A DNA stretch of 64,000 bases from Mycobacterium sp. 852014-52450_SCH5900713 (GCF_001667075.1 NZ_LZIL01000066.1:99979-163978); one strand, 5' to 3'; numbered from the stretch's first letter, positions 26,854 to 36,109 are shown. A program made the numbers and translations. The notes: generated from the letters alone by a model not told the origin.

Positions 26854-27276
26854 CTAGGCGGTGGCGAACTCGTCGGCCAGCTCGAGCGCTTCTTGCTGGA
26901 TTCGGTCGAACTGGGCGCCCATGGCCTCCGACAGCGCCTTTGCGCCCGATAGCGGTCGGACCATCACCACGAAGTCGTCGATGAGACCGTCGTCGTTGAA
27001 GTGCAGGAAGTCGCAACCGGTGATCCTCACCCCCGGCGCTCCGGCGATTCCGGTCTCGAACACGAGCGCGTGGTCGCGACCGCTGCCGTCGTGGATCTCG
27101 CGGACGTAGTGAAAGTCCTCGAAGATGCGCATGACACCGCGCAGGATCGCCGCGGTGATCGGCTTGCCGACGTAGGGCTTGAACGCCACCGGGCTGATGA
27201 ACACCACGTCGTCGGCCAGCAGGGCCTGGATGCCCTTCTCGTCACGTTCTTCGACCGCCTTGCGGAACGGATGCAT
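26854..27276 (-). CDS. SnoaL-like / NTF2-fold protein
   Basis: A 140-residue single-domain protein with the SnoaL/NTF2-like cone fold (FRKAVEERDEKGIQALLADDVVFISPV at the N-terminus), seen in hydroxylases, isomerases and steroid-handling proteins. The ATG at 27276 has GGTGAGG six bases upstream; a GTG at 27288 is in frame but overlaps that site. It is operonic with the F420 enzyme and divergent from a PadR regulator, which may control both. Confidence 0.85.
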   Translation of the reverse strand: MHPFRKAVEERDEKGIQALLADDVVFISPVAFKPYVGKPITAAILRGVMRIFEDFHYVREIHDGSGRDHALVFETGIAGAPGVRITGCDFLHFNDDGLIDDFVVMVRPLSGAKALSEAMGAQFDRIQQEALELADEFATA

Positions 27277-27352
27277 CCGACACCTCACCTAGTGAATTCG
27301 TTTCAGGAGTGCCGTTGACGCTATGCCGCCGGCCCCGCCGTGTCCATAGTGC

Positions 27353-27378
27353 GATTAATCACTTTGTTGATTACTCAC
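27353..27378. promoter_or_regulatory. Direct repeats upstream of padR (candidate operator)
   Basis: GATTAATCAC (27353-27362) and GATTACTCAC (27369-27378) are direct repeats with one mismatch and a 16-base period, 20 bases before the PadR start and in the divergent promoter region. Such AT-rich repeats in GC-rich DNA suggest regulator binding. Confidence 0.4.
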
Positions 27379-27397
27379 CCCGTTGTAGCCTGGGTCG

Positions 27398-27985
27398 ATG
27401 TCGCTACGGGATGCGGTATTGGCGGCCCTCCTCGAGGGGGAGTCATCCGGGTACGACCTGGCCAAGGAATTCGACGCCTCGGTCGCGAACTTCTGGATGG
27501 CCACGCCGCAGCAGCTGTACCGCGAACTCGACCGGCTCGCCGAGCAGGGTCTCATCGCGGCGCGGGTGGTGCACCAAGAGCGGCGGCCGAACAAGCGCCT
27601 GTTCTCGCTGACCGATGCCGGCCGCGAGGCGATCCAGGAGTTCACCGCGCGGCCGCCCAAGCCGTCGGTGGTCCGCGACGAACTGCTGGTCAAGCTCCAG
27701 GCCGCAGACGCCGGCGACACGCGCGCGGTGCGTGAGTCCATCGTCGAACGGCTGCAATGGGCCACGGCCAAACTGCAACGATACGAACGGTTGCGTGCGC
27801 GCGTGCTCGACGGACGCGACGAGGAGGACTTCCTGGCCCACGCCCCGCGAATCGGCCCGTACCTGACGCTGCTCCGCGGAATCGCGTTCGAGGAGGAGAA
27901 CGTTCGGTGGGCCGAGCGCGCGCTGGCCGCCCTTGATCGCCGCCTGGCCGCGCCGGCCAGGAAGACCCGTGCACGTCGTCGGTGA
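27398..27985 (+). CDS. PadR family transcriptional regulator
   Basis: A 195-residue PadR-type winged-helix protein. The N-terminal domain shows the PadR pattern (LAALLEGESSGYDLAKEF, then QLYRELDRLAEQGLI, residues about 8-60). The C-terminal half is helical, as in the dimerisation domain of PadR/Vir-like members. It is divergent from the SnoaL/F420 operon, with AT-rich direct repeats between them, so phenolic or xenobiotic-responsive control of that operon is plausible but unproven. Confidence 0.9.
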   Translation: MSLRDAVLAALLEGESSGYDLAKEFDASVANFWMATPQQLYRELDRLAEQGLIAARVVHQERRPNKRLFSLTDAGREAIQEFTARPPKPSVVRDELLVKLQAADAGDTRAVRESIVERLQWATAKLQRYERLRARVLDGRDEEDFLAHAPRIGPYLTLLRGIAFEEENVRWAERALAALDRRLAAPARKTRARRR

Positions 27986-28035
27986 TCGGCAGCCTCGGCC
28001 GGGGTTGGTGTCAACGCGGGGCGGTCCAGCGCTCC

Positions 28036-28755
28036 CTACCTCCAGGCGAAGACCGGTTGCTCCAGCTCGCCGACTGGGTCGTGACAGCCTTCCAGACACC
28101 ACCACCGCAGCTGCAGGAGCACGGCGCCGGTCGGTGCATGAATGAGGTCGTTCCCCAGTGGGATCTGCACGACCGGGCGGGGACTCTCCGGGATGGTGAT
28201 GAACCGCGGCGAATCGGCGCGTTGCAGTTGGTGCAGCCCCACCCGGTACACCGCCACCACCTCGTCGGGCGCCGGCCGGGGGTCGAGCCGGCCGCCACCC
28301 CAGATCACCACCGGGGTGATGACGTACCCGGAGCGGGTCGGGTAGTCGTCCAGGAGTCCCAGCACGGTCGAGGGGGGCAGGGTGATGCCGACTTCCTCGT
28401 GCAGTTCCCGCAGTGCCGCGTCGGCGGCGGTCTCACCCGGGTCGAGCCGCCCACCGGGCAGTGCCCACTGCGCAGCATGTGAGGTGAGACGGGATGCCCT
28501 GCGGCACAACAGGAATGCCGCGCCCCCGGACACGTCGACCATCCGGCCGTCGAGGCCGGCCTCCGGCAGCGGGCGGTCACCGTTCCACTCGTCGACCGGC
28601 GCCGGGTCGACCCGGTCCTCGCCGAGGGTCGAGTCCACCAGCACCACGGCAACCGCCGCGTGCCGCTTCGTCGGGTCGGTCACCTCGCGACGGTCATGCC
28701 CCGCCAGATGCCCCCGAATCCGCTCACACAGCGCATCGTCATACGGGATGGTCAC
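28036..28755 (-). CDS. NUDIX hydrolase
   Basis: A 239-residue NUDIX protein, with the Nudix box GGRLDPGETAADAALRELHEEVG (reading about residues 124-146), a close match to GX5EX7REUXEEXGU. The size and the preceding segment suit CoA-pyrophosphatase-like members, but substrate assignment is uncertain. I place the start at the GTG at 28755 (TIPYDDALCERIR); an upstream frame extends further but overlaps the divergent amidohydrolase leader. Confidence 0.85.
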   Translation of the reverse strand: MTIPYDDALCERIRGHLAGHDRREVTDPTKRHAAVAVVLVDSTLGEDRVDPAPVDEWNGDRPLPEAGLDGRMVDVSGGAAFLLCRRASRLTSHAAQWALPGGRLDPGETAADAALRELHEEVGITLPPSTVLGLLDDYPTRSGYVITPVVIWGGGRLDPRPAPDEVVAVYRVGLHQLQRADSPRFITIPESPRPVVQIPLGNDLIHAPTGAVLLQLRWWCLEGCHDPVGELEQPVFAWR

Positions 28756-28876
28756 GGGTTCGAGACTATGCGGGGGCCGCCCGCGGTCGACGATCCACCG
28801 CCGCAATGACAATCCTGGTACCCGATGAACGCCCAGCGCGCCGGCCTCGTAGGTGTCCATGAACGGGAGGAGACGG

Positions 28877-29914
28877 ATGAAGGTCATCGGTATCGAGGAG
28901 CACTACAGGTTTGCGGCCATAGCCGAAGAACACCAGGGCCTGGATTCGGCGACCGAACTGCTGACGCACGCGGGCTACGGCTCCCCCGGAGCGGATGGGG
29001 AGTGGCCGCCGGGCATCAACGACCTCGGCGAGGGCCGGATCGCCGCGATGGACGCCGCGGGCATCGACGTGCAGATCCTCTCGCACGCCGTCCCGGGCCC
29101 CGAGACGCTGGAACCCGCGGTGGCGGTCGAGCTGGCGCGGCGGGCCAACGACGAGGTGGCGGCGGCGATTGGCCGCTACCCGGATCGGTTCCGCGGCTTC
29201 GCCACCCTGCCCATGCGCGACCCGGCGGCGGCCGCCGGCGAGCTCGAGCGCACCGTCCACGACCACGGCTTCGTGGGCGCCCTGATCAACGGCCATGTCA
29301 ACGGCCGCTACCTCGACGACACCTTCTTCTGGCCGGTTTTCGAATCCGCCGAAACGCTCGGCGTGCCAGTCTTTTTGCACCCCACCGTGCCGCCGCAGGC
29401 GGTCATCGACGCCTACTACGCCGGCTTCGATCGCAAGATAACGGCACGGTTGGCGGCCGCCGGGGTCGGCTGGCATATCGACACCGGGGTGCACTGCCTG
29501 CGGCTGATCCTCAGTGGGGTGTTCGACCGCTTTCCGCAGCTGCAGATCATCGTGGGCCACCACTTCGAGGCGCTGAGCTGGATGGGATGGCGGACCGATT
29601 ACTCATTTCCGATAGCCGAGACGGGCCTCAAGCGCACGGTGAAGGAGTACCTGCGGGAGAACTTCTACGGCGGCATCCTCGCCGGTGACTTTTTCAGCCA
29701 GCAGCCCGGCGCGATGGATCCCAGTTGGAGCCTGTCGTTCAACGCCTACCTGGCGATGGTCAACGTCATCGGGATCGACCGCGTCGTCTTCACCGCCGAC
29801 TATCCCTACGGAAACATCAAGGCGTGCCGGGAGTTTCTCGATCGGATGCCGATCAGCCAAGCCGACCGCGAGAAGATCGCCCACCGCAATGCCGAGCGCC
29901 TGCTGAGGCTTTGA
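28877..29914 (+). CDS. Amidohydrolase family protein (ACMSD/resorcylate decarboxylase-like)
   Basis: A 345-residue metal-dependent TIM-barrel protein of the amidohydrolase 2 family, which includes aminocarboxymuconate-semialdehyde and hydroxybenzoate decarboxylases. Visible metal and active-site segments are EEHY at the start (in place of HxH), VFLHPTVPP (His, about 167), VGHHFE (His-His, about 216) and FTADYPYG (Asp, about 296). The ATG at 28877 has GGGAGGAG upstream. A following SCO6745-like gene starts 34 bases later. The substrate may be an aromatic acid; this is inference. Confidence 0.85.
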   Translation: MKVIGIEEHYRFAAIAEEHQGLDSATELLTHAGYGSPGADGEWPPGINDLGEGRIAAMDAAGIDVQILSHAVPGPETLEPAVAVELARRANDEVAAAIGRYPDRFRGFATLPMRDPAAAAGELERTVHDHGFVGALINGHVNGRYLDDTFFWPVFESAETLGVPVFLHPTVPPQAVIDAYYAGFDRKITARLAAAGVGWHIDTGVHCLRLILSGVFDRFPQLQIIVGHHFEALSWMGWRTDYSFPIAETGLKRTVKEYLRENFYGGILAGDFFSQQPGAMDPSWSLSFNAYLAMVNVIGIDRVVFTADYPYGNIKACREFLDRMPISQADREKIAHRNAERLLRL

Positions 29915-29948
29915 GCACCGGCAACCCTCGGGGTGGTTAACTACGACC

Positions 29949-30854
29949 ATGCAACGAGAACCGGTGCTGGCGCGACGTTTCTTCGACCGGTTCGAGCCGG
30001 TGCACGCGGTGACGTATTTCGCGCCGGAGGCGCGGGCCGCGTTGGACGGGCTGGGCTACCGCGGTTTCTGGATGGGTTACTTCGCCGCCCGGTCGGCACC
30101 GCTGGGGATAGTCCCCCGCGAGGTCATCACCGCGATCTTCTACAACTTCGCGCCCGAGCGGGTCGCCAAGGCCCTGCCCGCGGCATGGCAGATCGCGGGG
30201 CCCGACGCGGCGTCGCGCGCCCGGCAGGAGTCCGCGGTCGCCGCACTACGCCGCTACGGACTCGACTCGAACGAAAATGTCCGCACCGCAGCGGAATTGG
30301 CGGGCAAGGCGGCGCGGCGCGCACCGCTCGACGCGCGGCCGCTGTTCGCCGCGAACCTGGCACTGCCGTGGCCGGACGATCCGCTCGCCGCGCTGTGGCA
30401 CGCGACCACGTTGCTGCGTGAGCACCGTGGCGACGGGCACGTCGCCGTGCTGGCGGCCGCCGGCATCTCGGGCCGCGACTCCAATGTCTTACACGCCGCG
30501 GCGGGTGGGGTTCCTCGCGAATACATCGCCCGCACCCGCGATTACGACGAAGCCGCGTGGCGGCACCACGAGCGGCGCCTGGCCGAGCGCGGGCTGCTCG
30601 ACGACGACGGGGCGCTGACGGCGGCCGGCCGGGAACTCAAGGATCACATCGAGCGGTCCACCGACACGCTCGCCCTGTCGGCGCTCGATGCGCTCAGCGA
30701 CGACGAGGTGGAGACGCTGTTTCGGGCTCTCACACCCCTCACCCGCGCCGTGGTCGCCGGAGGGGACGTCCCAGACCTCACGCCAATGGGCCTGCGCCGC
30801 GACGAATTGTACGACAACAGCGCACATTTGAGCGTGACCGACGGGTTAGCCTAA
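29949..30854 (+). CDS. SCO6745-like conserved protein
   Basis: A 301-residue, mainly helical protein resembling the actinobacterial SCO6745 family of unknown function. Typical pieces are GYRGFWMGYFAARSAPLG and ITAIFYNFAPERV in the N-terminal third and a winged-helix-like stretch near the C-terminus (HHERRLAERGLLDDDGALTAAG). There are no catalytic motifs I can name. It probably shares a transcript with the amidohydrolase before it and the YdeI-like gene 5 bases after it. Confidence 0.8.
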   Translation: MQREPVLARRFFDRFEPVHAVTYFAPEARAALDGLGYRGFWMGYFAARSAPLGIVPREVITAIFYNFAPERVAKALPAAWQIAGPDAASRARQESAVAALRRYGLDSNENVRTAAELAGKAARRAPLDARPLFAANLALPWPDDPLAALWHATTLLREHRGDGHVAVLAAAGISGRDSNVLHAAAGGVPREYIARTRDYDEAAWRHHERRLAERGLLDDDGALTAAGRELKDHIERSTDTLALSALDALSDDEVETLFRALTPLTRAVVAGGDVPDLTPMGLRRDELYDNSAHLSVTDGLA

Positions 30855-30859
30855 ACCTT

Positions 30860-31126
30860 ATGAGCAGCCAGCGAATCCCCGGCGGGGTGGTGCACAAGCT
30901 TCCGGCGGACCTGCGCGAGTCGTTGATCGGCAACACCGCGGCCCTCGCCGCGTGGAAAGACATCACGCCCCTGGCCCGCAACGAGTTCATCTGCTGGGTC
31001 GAGGACGCCAAGCAGAAAACCACGCGGCAGCGCCGCATTCGCCGGACGCAGGAGGAGCTGGAAGAAGGCAAGCGCCGGCCATGCTGCTGGCCGGGGTGCA
31101 AGCACCGCGAGCGCACCGGCAAGTAG
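30860..31126 (+). CDS. YdeI/OmpD-associated-like small protein
   Basis: An 88-residue protein of the bacteriocin-protection YdeI/OmpD-associated family: VHKLPADLRESLIGNTAALAAWKDITPLARNEF is the core, followed by a basic tail with RRIRRTQEELEEGKRRPCCWPGC. The ATG at 30860 lies five bases after the preceding stop. Members are widespread and of uncertain function in actinobacteria. Confidence 0.85.
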   Translation: MSSQRIPGGVVHKLPADLRESLIGNTAALAAWKDITPLARNEFICWVEDAKQKTTRQRRIRRTQEELEEGKRRPCCWPGCKHRERTGK

Positions 31127-31129
31127 CTG

Positions 31130-31483
31130 TCAGCGGGCGAGCGGTTTGTAGAAGACCAGGCCGTTGCCCTTGTTGTCGTAGACCACCGCGCGGCGTTCGT
31201 GTGCGTCGTCGTACGGGGCCTTGACGATGCCGCCGCCGCTGGCCTCCACCGCCTTCGCCGCGGCGTCGACGTCGGCGGTCTTGATGCCGACAACGACGTG
31301 ACCCGGGATCGGATGGTCCACGGGGGTCGCCAGTGCGAGAGTGACCGACCCGCCGTCGAGGGCTGCGAAGTGCGCCCCGTCGCGGAATTTCAGCGGCATG
31401 CCCAGCGTCTCGCCGTAGAACCGGATCGACTCGTCGAGGTCGTCGGTCGACAGGATGATCATTTTCACTTCGTGCTCGCTCAC
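31130..31483 (-). CDS. VOC-superfamily (glyoxalase/bleomycin-resistance-like) protein
   Basis: A 117-residue single VOC module with the beta-alpha-beta-beta-beta pattern twice (VKMIILSTDDLDESIRFYGETLGMPLKF at the start, HVVVGIKTADVDAAAKAVEASGG in the middle). It could be a metal-dependent lyase, dioxygenase or binding protein; the residues do not decide. It stands alone and is convergent with the YdeI-like gene, 3 bases away. Confidence 0.88.
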   Translation of the reverse strand: MSEHEVKMIILSTDDLDESIRFYGETLGMPLKFRDGAHFAALDGGSVTLALATPVDHPIPGHVVVGIKTADVDAAAKAVEASGGGIVKAPYDDAHERRAVVYDNKGNGLVFYKPLAR

Positions 31484-31575
31484 GGTGCCTCCTCTGGCTG
31501 GATGGCATAGAGACTAGGCCGGGAGGGCTGCTCGGGGAAGGCGCCGAGCGGCAGATTCATTGCGCAGGGCGAGAT

Positions 31576-32058
31576 TCAGGTGCGGCCGGCCGGAACAATC
31601 TGCCCGTCAAGGTAATCCATCGGCGGCCCGTCCCCGCGTCCGGCGTCGCGGTCGGCCACCGCGGTGGCCAGGACAGCGCCGTCCTGAATGGTTCCGACGA
31701 TCTCGACCCGGTCGTTGACCGTGAAATGCGTAGCGGCCGCAGCGGATTGGCCACCGTGACCAATAAGCGTCGTGTTGGGGGTGACAAGGTAGGTCTGGGT
31801 GTAGCCGTTGGCGCTGCGCGCGGTGACCGAGCCCGCCGACACCGCAATCACCGTGCCCACTTGCCGCACCGGCTGCGCAGCCGCCGGCGGCTCCTGGCTC
31901 GCCTCGATCGTTCGCTTTTCGCTGTGCGGGACGTTGAGCACCAGCGCCGCACACGCCGCCGCACACAGCATCGCAGCCGAAGCGACTTCACATACCGTTG
32001 CGACACCCGACCGGCGCAGCGCACCCGCCCGCGGTCTTTGCTCCGGGGTCACGCTCAT
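31576..32058 (-). CDS. Membrane-anchored protein with small beta-rich extracytoplasmic domain
   Basis: A 160-residue protein: a short basic N-terminus, one membrane helix (about residues 18-42), then a Pro/Ala-rich link and a beta-rich domain (VGTVIAVSAGSVTARSANGYTQTYLVTP) resembling DUF5666-like OB-type modules. I prefer the ATG at 32058 (MSVTPEQ); one six codons upstream is possible. No function can be named. It follows a cyclopropane synthase gene with a terminator-like hairpin between. Confidence 0.75.
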   Translation of the reverse strand: MSVTPEQRPRAGALRRSGVATVCEVASAAMLCAAACAALVLNVPHSEKRTIEASQEPPAAAQPVRQVGTVIAVSAGSVTARSANGYTQTYLVTPNTTLIGHGGQSAAAATHFTVNDRVEIVGTIQDGAVLATAVADRDAGRGDGPPMDYLDGQIVPAGRT

Positions 32059-32172
32059 CCGATGCCTGGCACCCACGATCAGTCCTTCCCTGCGGTTTTG
32101 CGCCGACGAAGGTCGGCGCGTACCGAATCAGGTTGTTGCTCGTGGATTTACCCCGGGCGGGGTGCCGATAAA

Positions 32173-32200
32173 CCGGCCCGGCGGACCACTTGTGGGCCGG
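32173..32200 (-). terminator. Hairpin downstream of the cyclopropane synthase gene
   Basis: CCGGCCC (32173-32179) pairs with GGGCCGG (32194-32200) across a 14-base loop, 20 bases after the stop of the minus-strand gene. It is a U-less terminator candidate of the mycobacterial kind. Confidence 0.5.
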
Positions 32201-32220
32201 CCGGATCAGTGCCGGGGTGG

Positions 32221-33105
32221 TCAGCCCTTGGTCAGGGTGAACTGCGCGACGTCGGTGTAGCCCTCGCGGAACAGGTCGGCGCAACCGGTGAGGTACTTCA
32301 TGTACCGGTCGTACACCTCTTGGGACTGAATCGCGATGGCCTCGTCGCGGCGCGACTCGAGCGCGGCCGACCAGGTGTCGAGGGTGCGCGCGTAGTGCAG
32401 GCGCAGCGGCTGGACGAGCTTGACGCCGAAGCCGGCGCGCTCGGCGTGCTCCACCACGGTCTTCGCGGCGGGCAGGTCACCGCCCGGGAAGATCTCGTCC
32501 ATGATGAATTTCATGAACCGCAGCTTCGTCATGGTGATGGGCAGCCCGCGCTCGGCGAACTCTTCCTGGCTGGGCTGGATGATGGTGTGCAGCATCATCA
32601 CGCCGTCGGCGGGCAGCGCCTCGTAGGCCATCTTGAAAAAGTCGGGGTAGCGGTCGCGCCCGAAATGCTCGAAGGCGCCGATGGAGACGATGCGGTCCAC
32701 CTTTTCGTCGAACTGCTCCCAGCCCTGCAGCAGCACGCGCTTGCTGCGCGGGCTGGGATGCTGGTCCAGCCGCTGCTGCACATGCGCCTGCTGGTTGCGG
32801 CTCAGGGTCAGGCCGACGACGTTGACGTCGTACCGCTCGAGCGCCCGGACGATGGTGGTGCCCCAGCCGCAGCCGATGTCGAGCAGCGTCTGGCCCGCTT
32901 GCAGCCCGAGCTTGCCGAGCGACAGGTCGACCTTCGCGAGCTGCGCCTCTTCCAGGGTCATGTCGTCGCGCTCGAAGTACGCGCAGCTGTAGGTGCGCGT
33001 CGGGTCCAGGAACAACGCGAAGAACTCATCGGACAGGTCATAGTGGGCCTGAACGTCGTCGAAATGCGGCTCTAGGCTCACGGGCTCGCTGCGGTTCTCA
33101 GGCAC
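32221..33105 (-). CDS. Cyclopropane mycolic acid synthase family methyltransferase
   Basis: A 294-residue SAM-dependent enzyme of the CmaA/PcaA/MmaA family that modifies meromycolate double bases (cyclopropane, methyl or hydroxyl branches). It has HYDLSDEFFALFLDPTRTYSCAYFE (about 18-42), the SAM motif LLDIGCGWG (about 73-81), the acidic/bicarbonate site region IGAFEHFG (about 141-148) and YMKYLTGCADLFREGYTDVAQFTL at the C-terminus. It looks nearest to PcaA and CmaA1 by eye, but exact orthology needs a tree. GTG start at 33105. Confidence 0.9.
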   Translation of the reverse strand: MPENRSEPVSLEPHFDDVQAHYDLSDEFFALFLDPTRTYSCAYFERDDMTLEEAQLAKVDLSLGKLGLQAGQTLLDIGCGWGTTIVRALERYDVNVVGLTLSRNQQAHVQQRLDQHPSPRSKRVLLQGWEQFDEKVDRIVSIGAFEHFGRDRYPDFFKMAYEALPADGVMMLHTIIQPSQEEFAERGLPITMTKLRFMKFIMDEIFPGGDLPAAKTVVEHAERAGFGVKLVQPLRLHYARTLDTWSAALESRRDEAIAIQSQEVYDRYMKYLTGCADLFREGYTDVAQFTLTKG

Positions 33106-33288
33106 AAACAACCTCTGACTGTGGTGGATTTTTGCGGCGCGCGATCGAGGGCGATCAACACGCTGGTGCCCTAGTGTATCCGGACGGTGTATGCACCCCT
33201 TCTGGAGTGTTCCCGGTCGGTTGACTGGCCCGCCGCTATGGGACACCATGGCCGCGAACCGCTGCGGTGAGGGAGGTGGGGCGGCGCG

Positions 33289-33882
33289 ATGGCTGACATC
33301 ACCATGTTGATCCTCGCCGACCACGAGTGGTTCCGCGAACAGTTCGCCCAGCTGGACTACCTGCAGGCGCAGGATCCGACCGACGAAACCGCCCTGACGC
33401 GGGTGTGGCGTCCTCTTGCCGACAAGCTCGACGTGCACGCCTATATTGAAGAGAAGATCTTCTACCCGCAATTGCTGAAGCGGGGCACCGACGACGCCGA
33501 GGGCGAGACGCTCGACGCCATCGGGGATCACAACGACATTCGCGACGGGGTGCGCGACGCCAACGCAGCCCGGGTCGGCAGCGAGCAGTGGTGGGCGGCG
33601 GTCGGCCGCACCCGGGAGGCCAACGACGAGCACATGGGCGAAGAGGAGCGGGAAGGGTTGTCCGACTTCCGTCGCGCCGCCCCCATCGGCCTTCGCGAAG
33701 CGCTCGGGCGGCAATACAGCGACTTCATGGCCGAGCACCCCACCACCGAGGGGTTGCCGATCGTCGACCGCGACCCTGAGCGCTACGTCGAGGATATCGA
33801 GGCCACCACGCAGTCGAAGCCGCAGGAGCAGTCAACCCCCCAGGATTTCTCGCTTCGCATCGGCAGCCTGAAAGGTCAGTGA
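33289..33882 (+). CDS. Hemerythrin domain protein
   Basis: A 197-residue cytosolic protein. The N-terminal hemerythrin-like four-helix domain has its expected His/Glu set: ADHEWFREQF, HAYIEEKIFYPQL, GDHNDIRDG and NDEHMGEEE (residues about 11-115), which would bind a di-iron centre for oxygen or nitric-oxide sensing or iron storage. The C-terminal ~60 residues are polar and disordered. It is a single gene. Confidence 0.9.
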   Translation: MADITMLILADHEWFREQFAQLDYLQAQDPTDETALTRVWRPLADKLDVHAYIEEKIFYPQLLKRGTDDAEGETLDAIGDHNDIRDGVRDANAARVGSEQWWAAVGRTREANDEHMGEEEREGLSDFRRAAPIGLREALGRQYSDFMAEHPTTEGLPIVDRDPERYVEDIEATTQSKPQEQSTPQDFSLRIGSLKGQ

Positions 33883-33999
33883 GTTCCCGCCGACCTTGCC
33901 GCGGCCGCTACGATCGGCCACCGGTCGATGGACACTATAGAGCCGGTTGGGAGTGCGATTTTGTTCGGCCCGCGAGACTTCTGGGTACGCAATTCGTCG

Positions 34000-35391
34000 A
34001 TGAATGCACGGGGCCGCCGGAGGAAATGGGCACGCAAAGACATCAGGGTCGCCGACCCGGCCATGCGCCAAACCATCATGGGGACCGCGATCGGCAACTT
34101 CATGGAGTGGTACGACTTCGGCGTCTACGGCTACATCGCCACCACCATCGCCCAGGTTTTCTACCCGGGTAAGAGCGTCAGCGGTGTCCACCTCATCGCC
34201 ACGTTCGGCACGCTGGCCGCGGCGTTCGTGGTGCGCCCGCTGGGCGGGTTCATCTTCGGCCCGCTCGGCGACCGCATCGGACGACACCGGGTCCTTGTCG
34301 TCACCATCCTGATGATGACGGTGAGCACCACCGTGACCGGTTTGTTGCCCGGCTACAGCACCATCGGCATCTGGGCGCCGATCCTGCTCGTCATCGCCCG
34401 CATATTCCAGGGCTTGTCGACCGGCGGTGAGTATGTCGGCGCGATGACCTATCTGGTCGAGCAGGCCCCCGACCATAAACGCGGCATGATGGTCGGGTTT
34501 CTGCCGATGGGCAACCTGGTCGGCTTCGTGCTTGCCGGGATGATGGTGACCGGGCTGCAGACCTGGCTCCCCGACGACGCCATGCTGGCTTACGGCTGGC
34601 GGATCCCCCTGCTGCTGGGCGCGCCCTTCGGCCTGTTCGCGCTGTTCCTGCGGCTACGGCTCAAGGAGTCATCCGCCTACCAGAACGCGACGGAGGGCGC
34701 GCCGCACTCGGGCGGGCGTAAACAACAATTTCGGCGCACCGTCGTGGATCAGTGGCGGGGGCTGCTGATCTGCGCGGCTCTGGTGCTGACCTCTCAGGTC
34801 GCCGACTTCATGCTGACCGGCTACCTGCCGACGTACCTCAAGCTGTTCGTGCGCGTCGGCCACACCGCCGGGCTGGTGATGATCGTGGTGACGCTGGCGA
34901 TCCTGATGGTCACCGTGGTGCTCGTCGCCGCGTTGTCCGACCGCATCGGCGTCAAACCCATCATGTGGACGGGCTGCGCACTGCTGGTCGTGGGTTCCAT
35001 TCCGGCGTTCCTGCTCATCCGCTTCGGCGCCATCTACCCGGTGATCTTCCTCGGGGTGCTGCTGATCGGGCTGATGGAGCTGTGCTTCGACAGCACAGCT
35101 CCCGCGATGCTGCCGGCCCTGTTCCCCACCAACGTGCGCTACGGATCGCTGGCCATCTCGTACAACATCTCGATATCGGCGGTCGGCGGCACCACGCCGC
35201 TGATCGCCCAGGCGCTGGTGTCGGGCACCGGCAACGTCATGGCACCCGCCTACATGTTGATCTTCGGTGGACTGGTGGGCGCCGTCACGCTGCTGTTCAC
35301 GCCCGAGGTCGCCAGGAAGCCGCTGCCCGGCTCCGGGCCCGCGGTGGAAAGCGAGCGGGAGGCGCGCGAGCTGGCCGACGACGTCAGGTGA
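34000..35391 (+). CDS. MFS transporter, metabolite:H+ symporter (ProP-like) family
   Basis: A 463-residue twelve-helix transporter. IGNFMEWYDFGVYGYIA (near residue 25) and the loop motif GPLGDRIGRHR (about 87-97) mark the MHS group, which takes up proline, betaine, citrate, ketoglutarate or shikimate. I prefer the ATG at 34000, which leaves a typical basic N-terminus; an ATG at 33928 would add 24 residues but overlaps a probable promoter (-10-like CACTATAG). It ends in an acidic tail. Substrate is uncertain; osmoprotectant uptake is a family-based guess. Confidence 0.85.
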   Translation: MNARGRRRKWARKDIRVADPAMRQTIMGTAIGNFMEWYDFGVYGYIATTIAQVFYPGKSVSGVHLIATFGTLAAAFVVRPLGGFIFGPLGDRIGRHRVLVVTILMMTVSTTVTGLLPGYSTIGIWAPILLVIARIFQGLSTGGEYVGAMTYLVEQAPDHKRGMMVGFLPMGNLVGFVLAGMMVTGLQTWLPDDAMLAYGWRIPLLLGAPFGLFALFLRLRLKESSAYQNATEGAPHSGGRKQQFRRTVVDQWRGLLICAALVLTSQVADFMLTGYLPTYLKLFVRVGHTAGLVMIVVTLAILMVTVVLVAALSDRIGVKPIMWTGCALLVVGSIPAFLLIRFGAIYPVIFLGVLLIGLMELCFDSTAPAMLPALFPTNVRYGSLAISYNISISAVGGTTPLIAQALVSGTGNVMAPAYMLIFGGLVGAVTLLFTPEVARKPLPGSGPAVESEREARELADDVR

Positions 35392-35473
35392 TCTAAAGGC
35401 ATTGGGAAAGAAGCGCTTTCAACGGGCGCGCACCACGACGTTTATTTCGCGCATTCCGGCCTACTCCTAATGC

Positions 35474-36109
35474 ATGAGAACCGCTTTTCACCATCGGTTG
35501 GGGACGCTCACCGAACAACTCGGGGCGATGTGCGCGATGGCCGGAGAGGCGATCGGACAGGCCACGGTTGCGCTGCTGAAGGCCGACCTGGCCCTGGCGG
35601 AACGGGTCATCGCGGGCCAGGAGGACGTCGTCGCCGTCAACGCTCGCGTCGAGGAGACCGCGTTCACTCTGCTGGCATTGCAGGCCCCGGTGGCCACCGA
35701 TTTGCGGGCGGTGGTCAGTGGCATTCGGATCGCCGCGGATGCCCAGCGGATGGGGGCGCTGGCGGTCCACGTGGCCGAGATCGCCCGCATGCGCCATCCC
35801 CGCAATGCCGTACCCGAAGACGTGCGCCGACAGGTCGCCGAGATGGGTGAGGTGGCCGAGCTGTTGGCCGGTGTCGCCCGAGAAGTGTTGCTGGACCGGG
35901 ATCCTCGCCGAGCGGCACAGATTCGCCGCGACGACGACGCGATGGACGAACTGCATCGCCAATTGCTGGCGGCGCTGGTGGATCCCGGATGGCCGTATGG
36001 TGTCGCCGCCGCGGTGGACGTCACCCTGTTGGGGCGCTTCTACGAGAGGTTCGCCGACCACGCCGTTCAGATTGCTCGGCGGGTCATCTTCCAAGCCACC
36101 GGGCATTAG
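35474..36109 (+). CDS. PhoU-family phosphate signalling regulator (PhoY-like)
   Basis: A 211-residue all-helical protein made of two PhoU repeats; M. tuberculosis PhoY2 is 213. Each repeat has the metal-binding acidic pattern E/DxxxD, seen here as ALAERVIAGQEDVVAVNARVEE (first) and DDAMDELHRQLLAAL with RFYERFADHAVQIARRV (second). PhoU proteins restrain the SenX3-RegX3 response when phosphate is plentiful. No pst genes are adjacent. A strong terminator hairpin follows. Confidence 0.9.
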   Translation: MRTAFHHRLGTLTEQLGAMCAMAGEAIGQATVALLKADLALAERVIAGQEDVVAVNARVEETAFTLLALQAPVATDLRAVVSGIRIAADAQRMGALAVHVAEIARMRHPRNAVPEDVRRQVAEMGEVAELLAGVAREVLLDRDPRRAAQIRRDDDAMDELHRQLLAALVDPGWPYGVAAAVDVTLLGRFYERFADHAVQIARRVIFQATGH

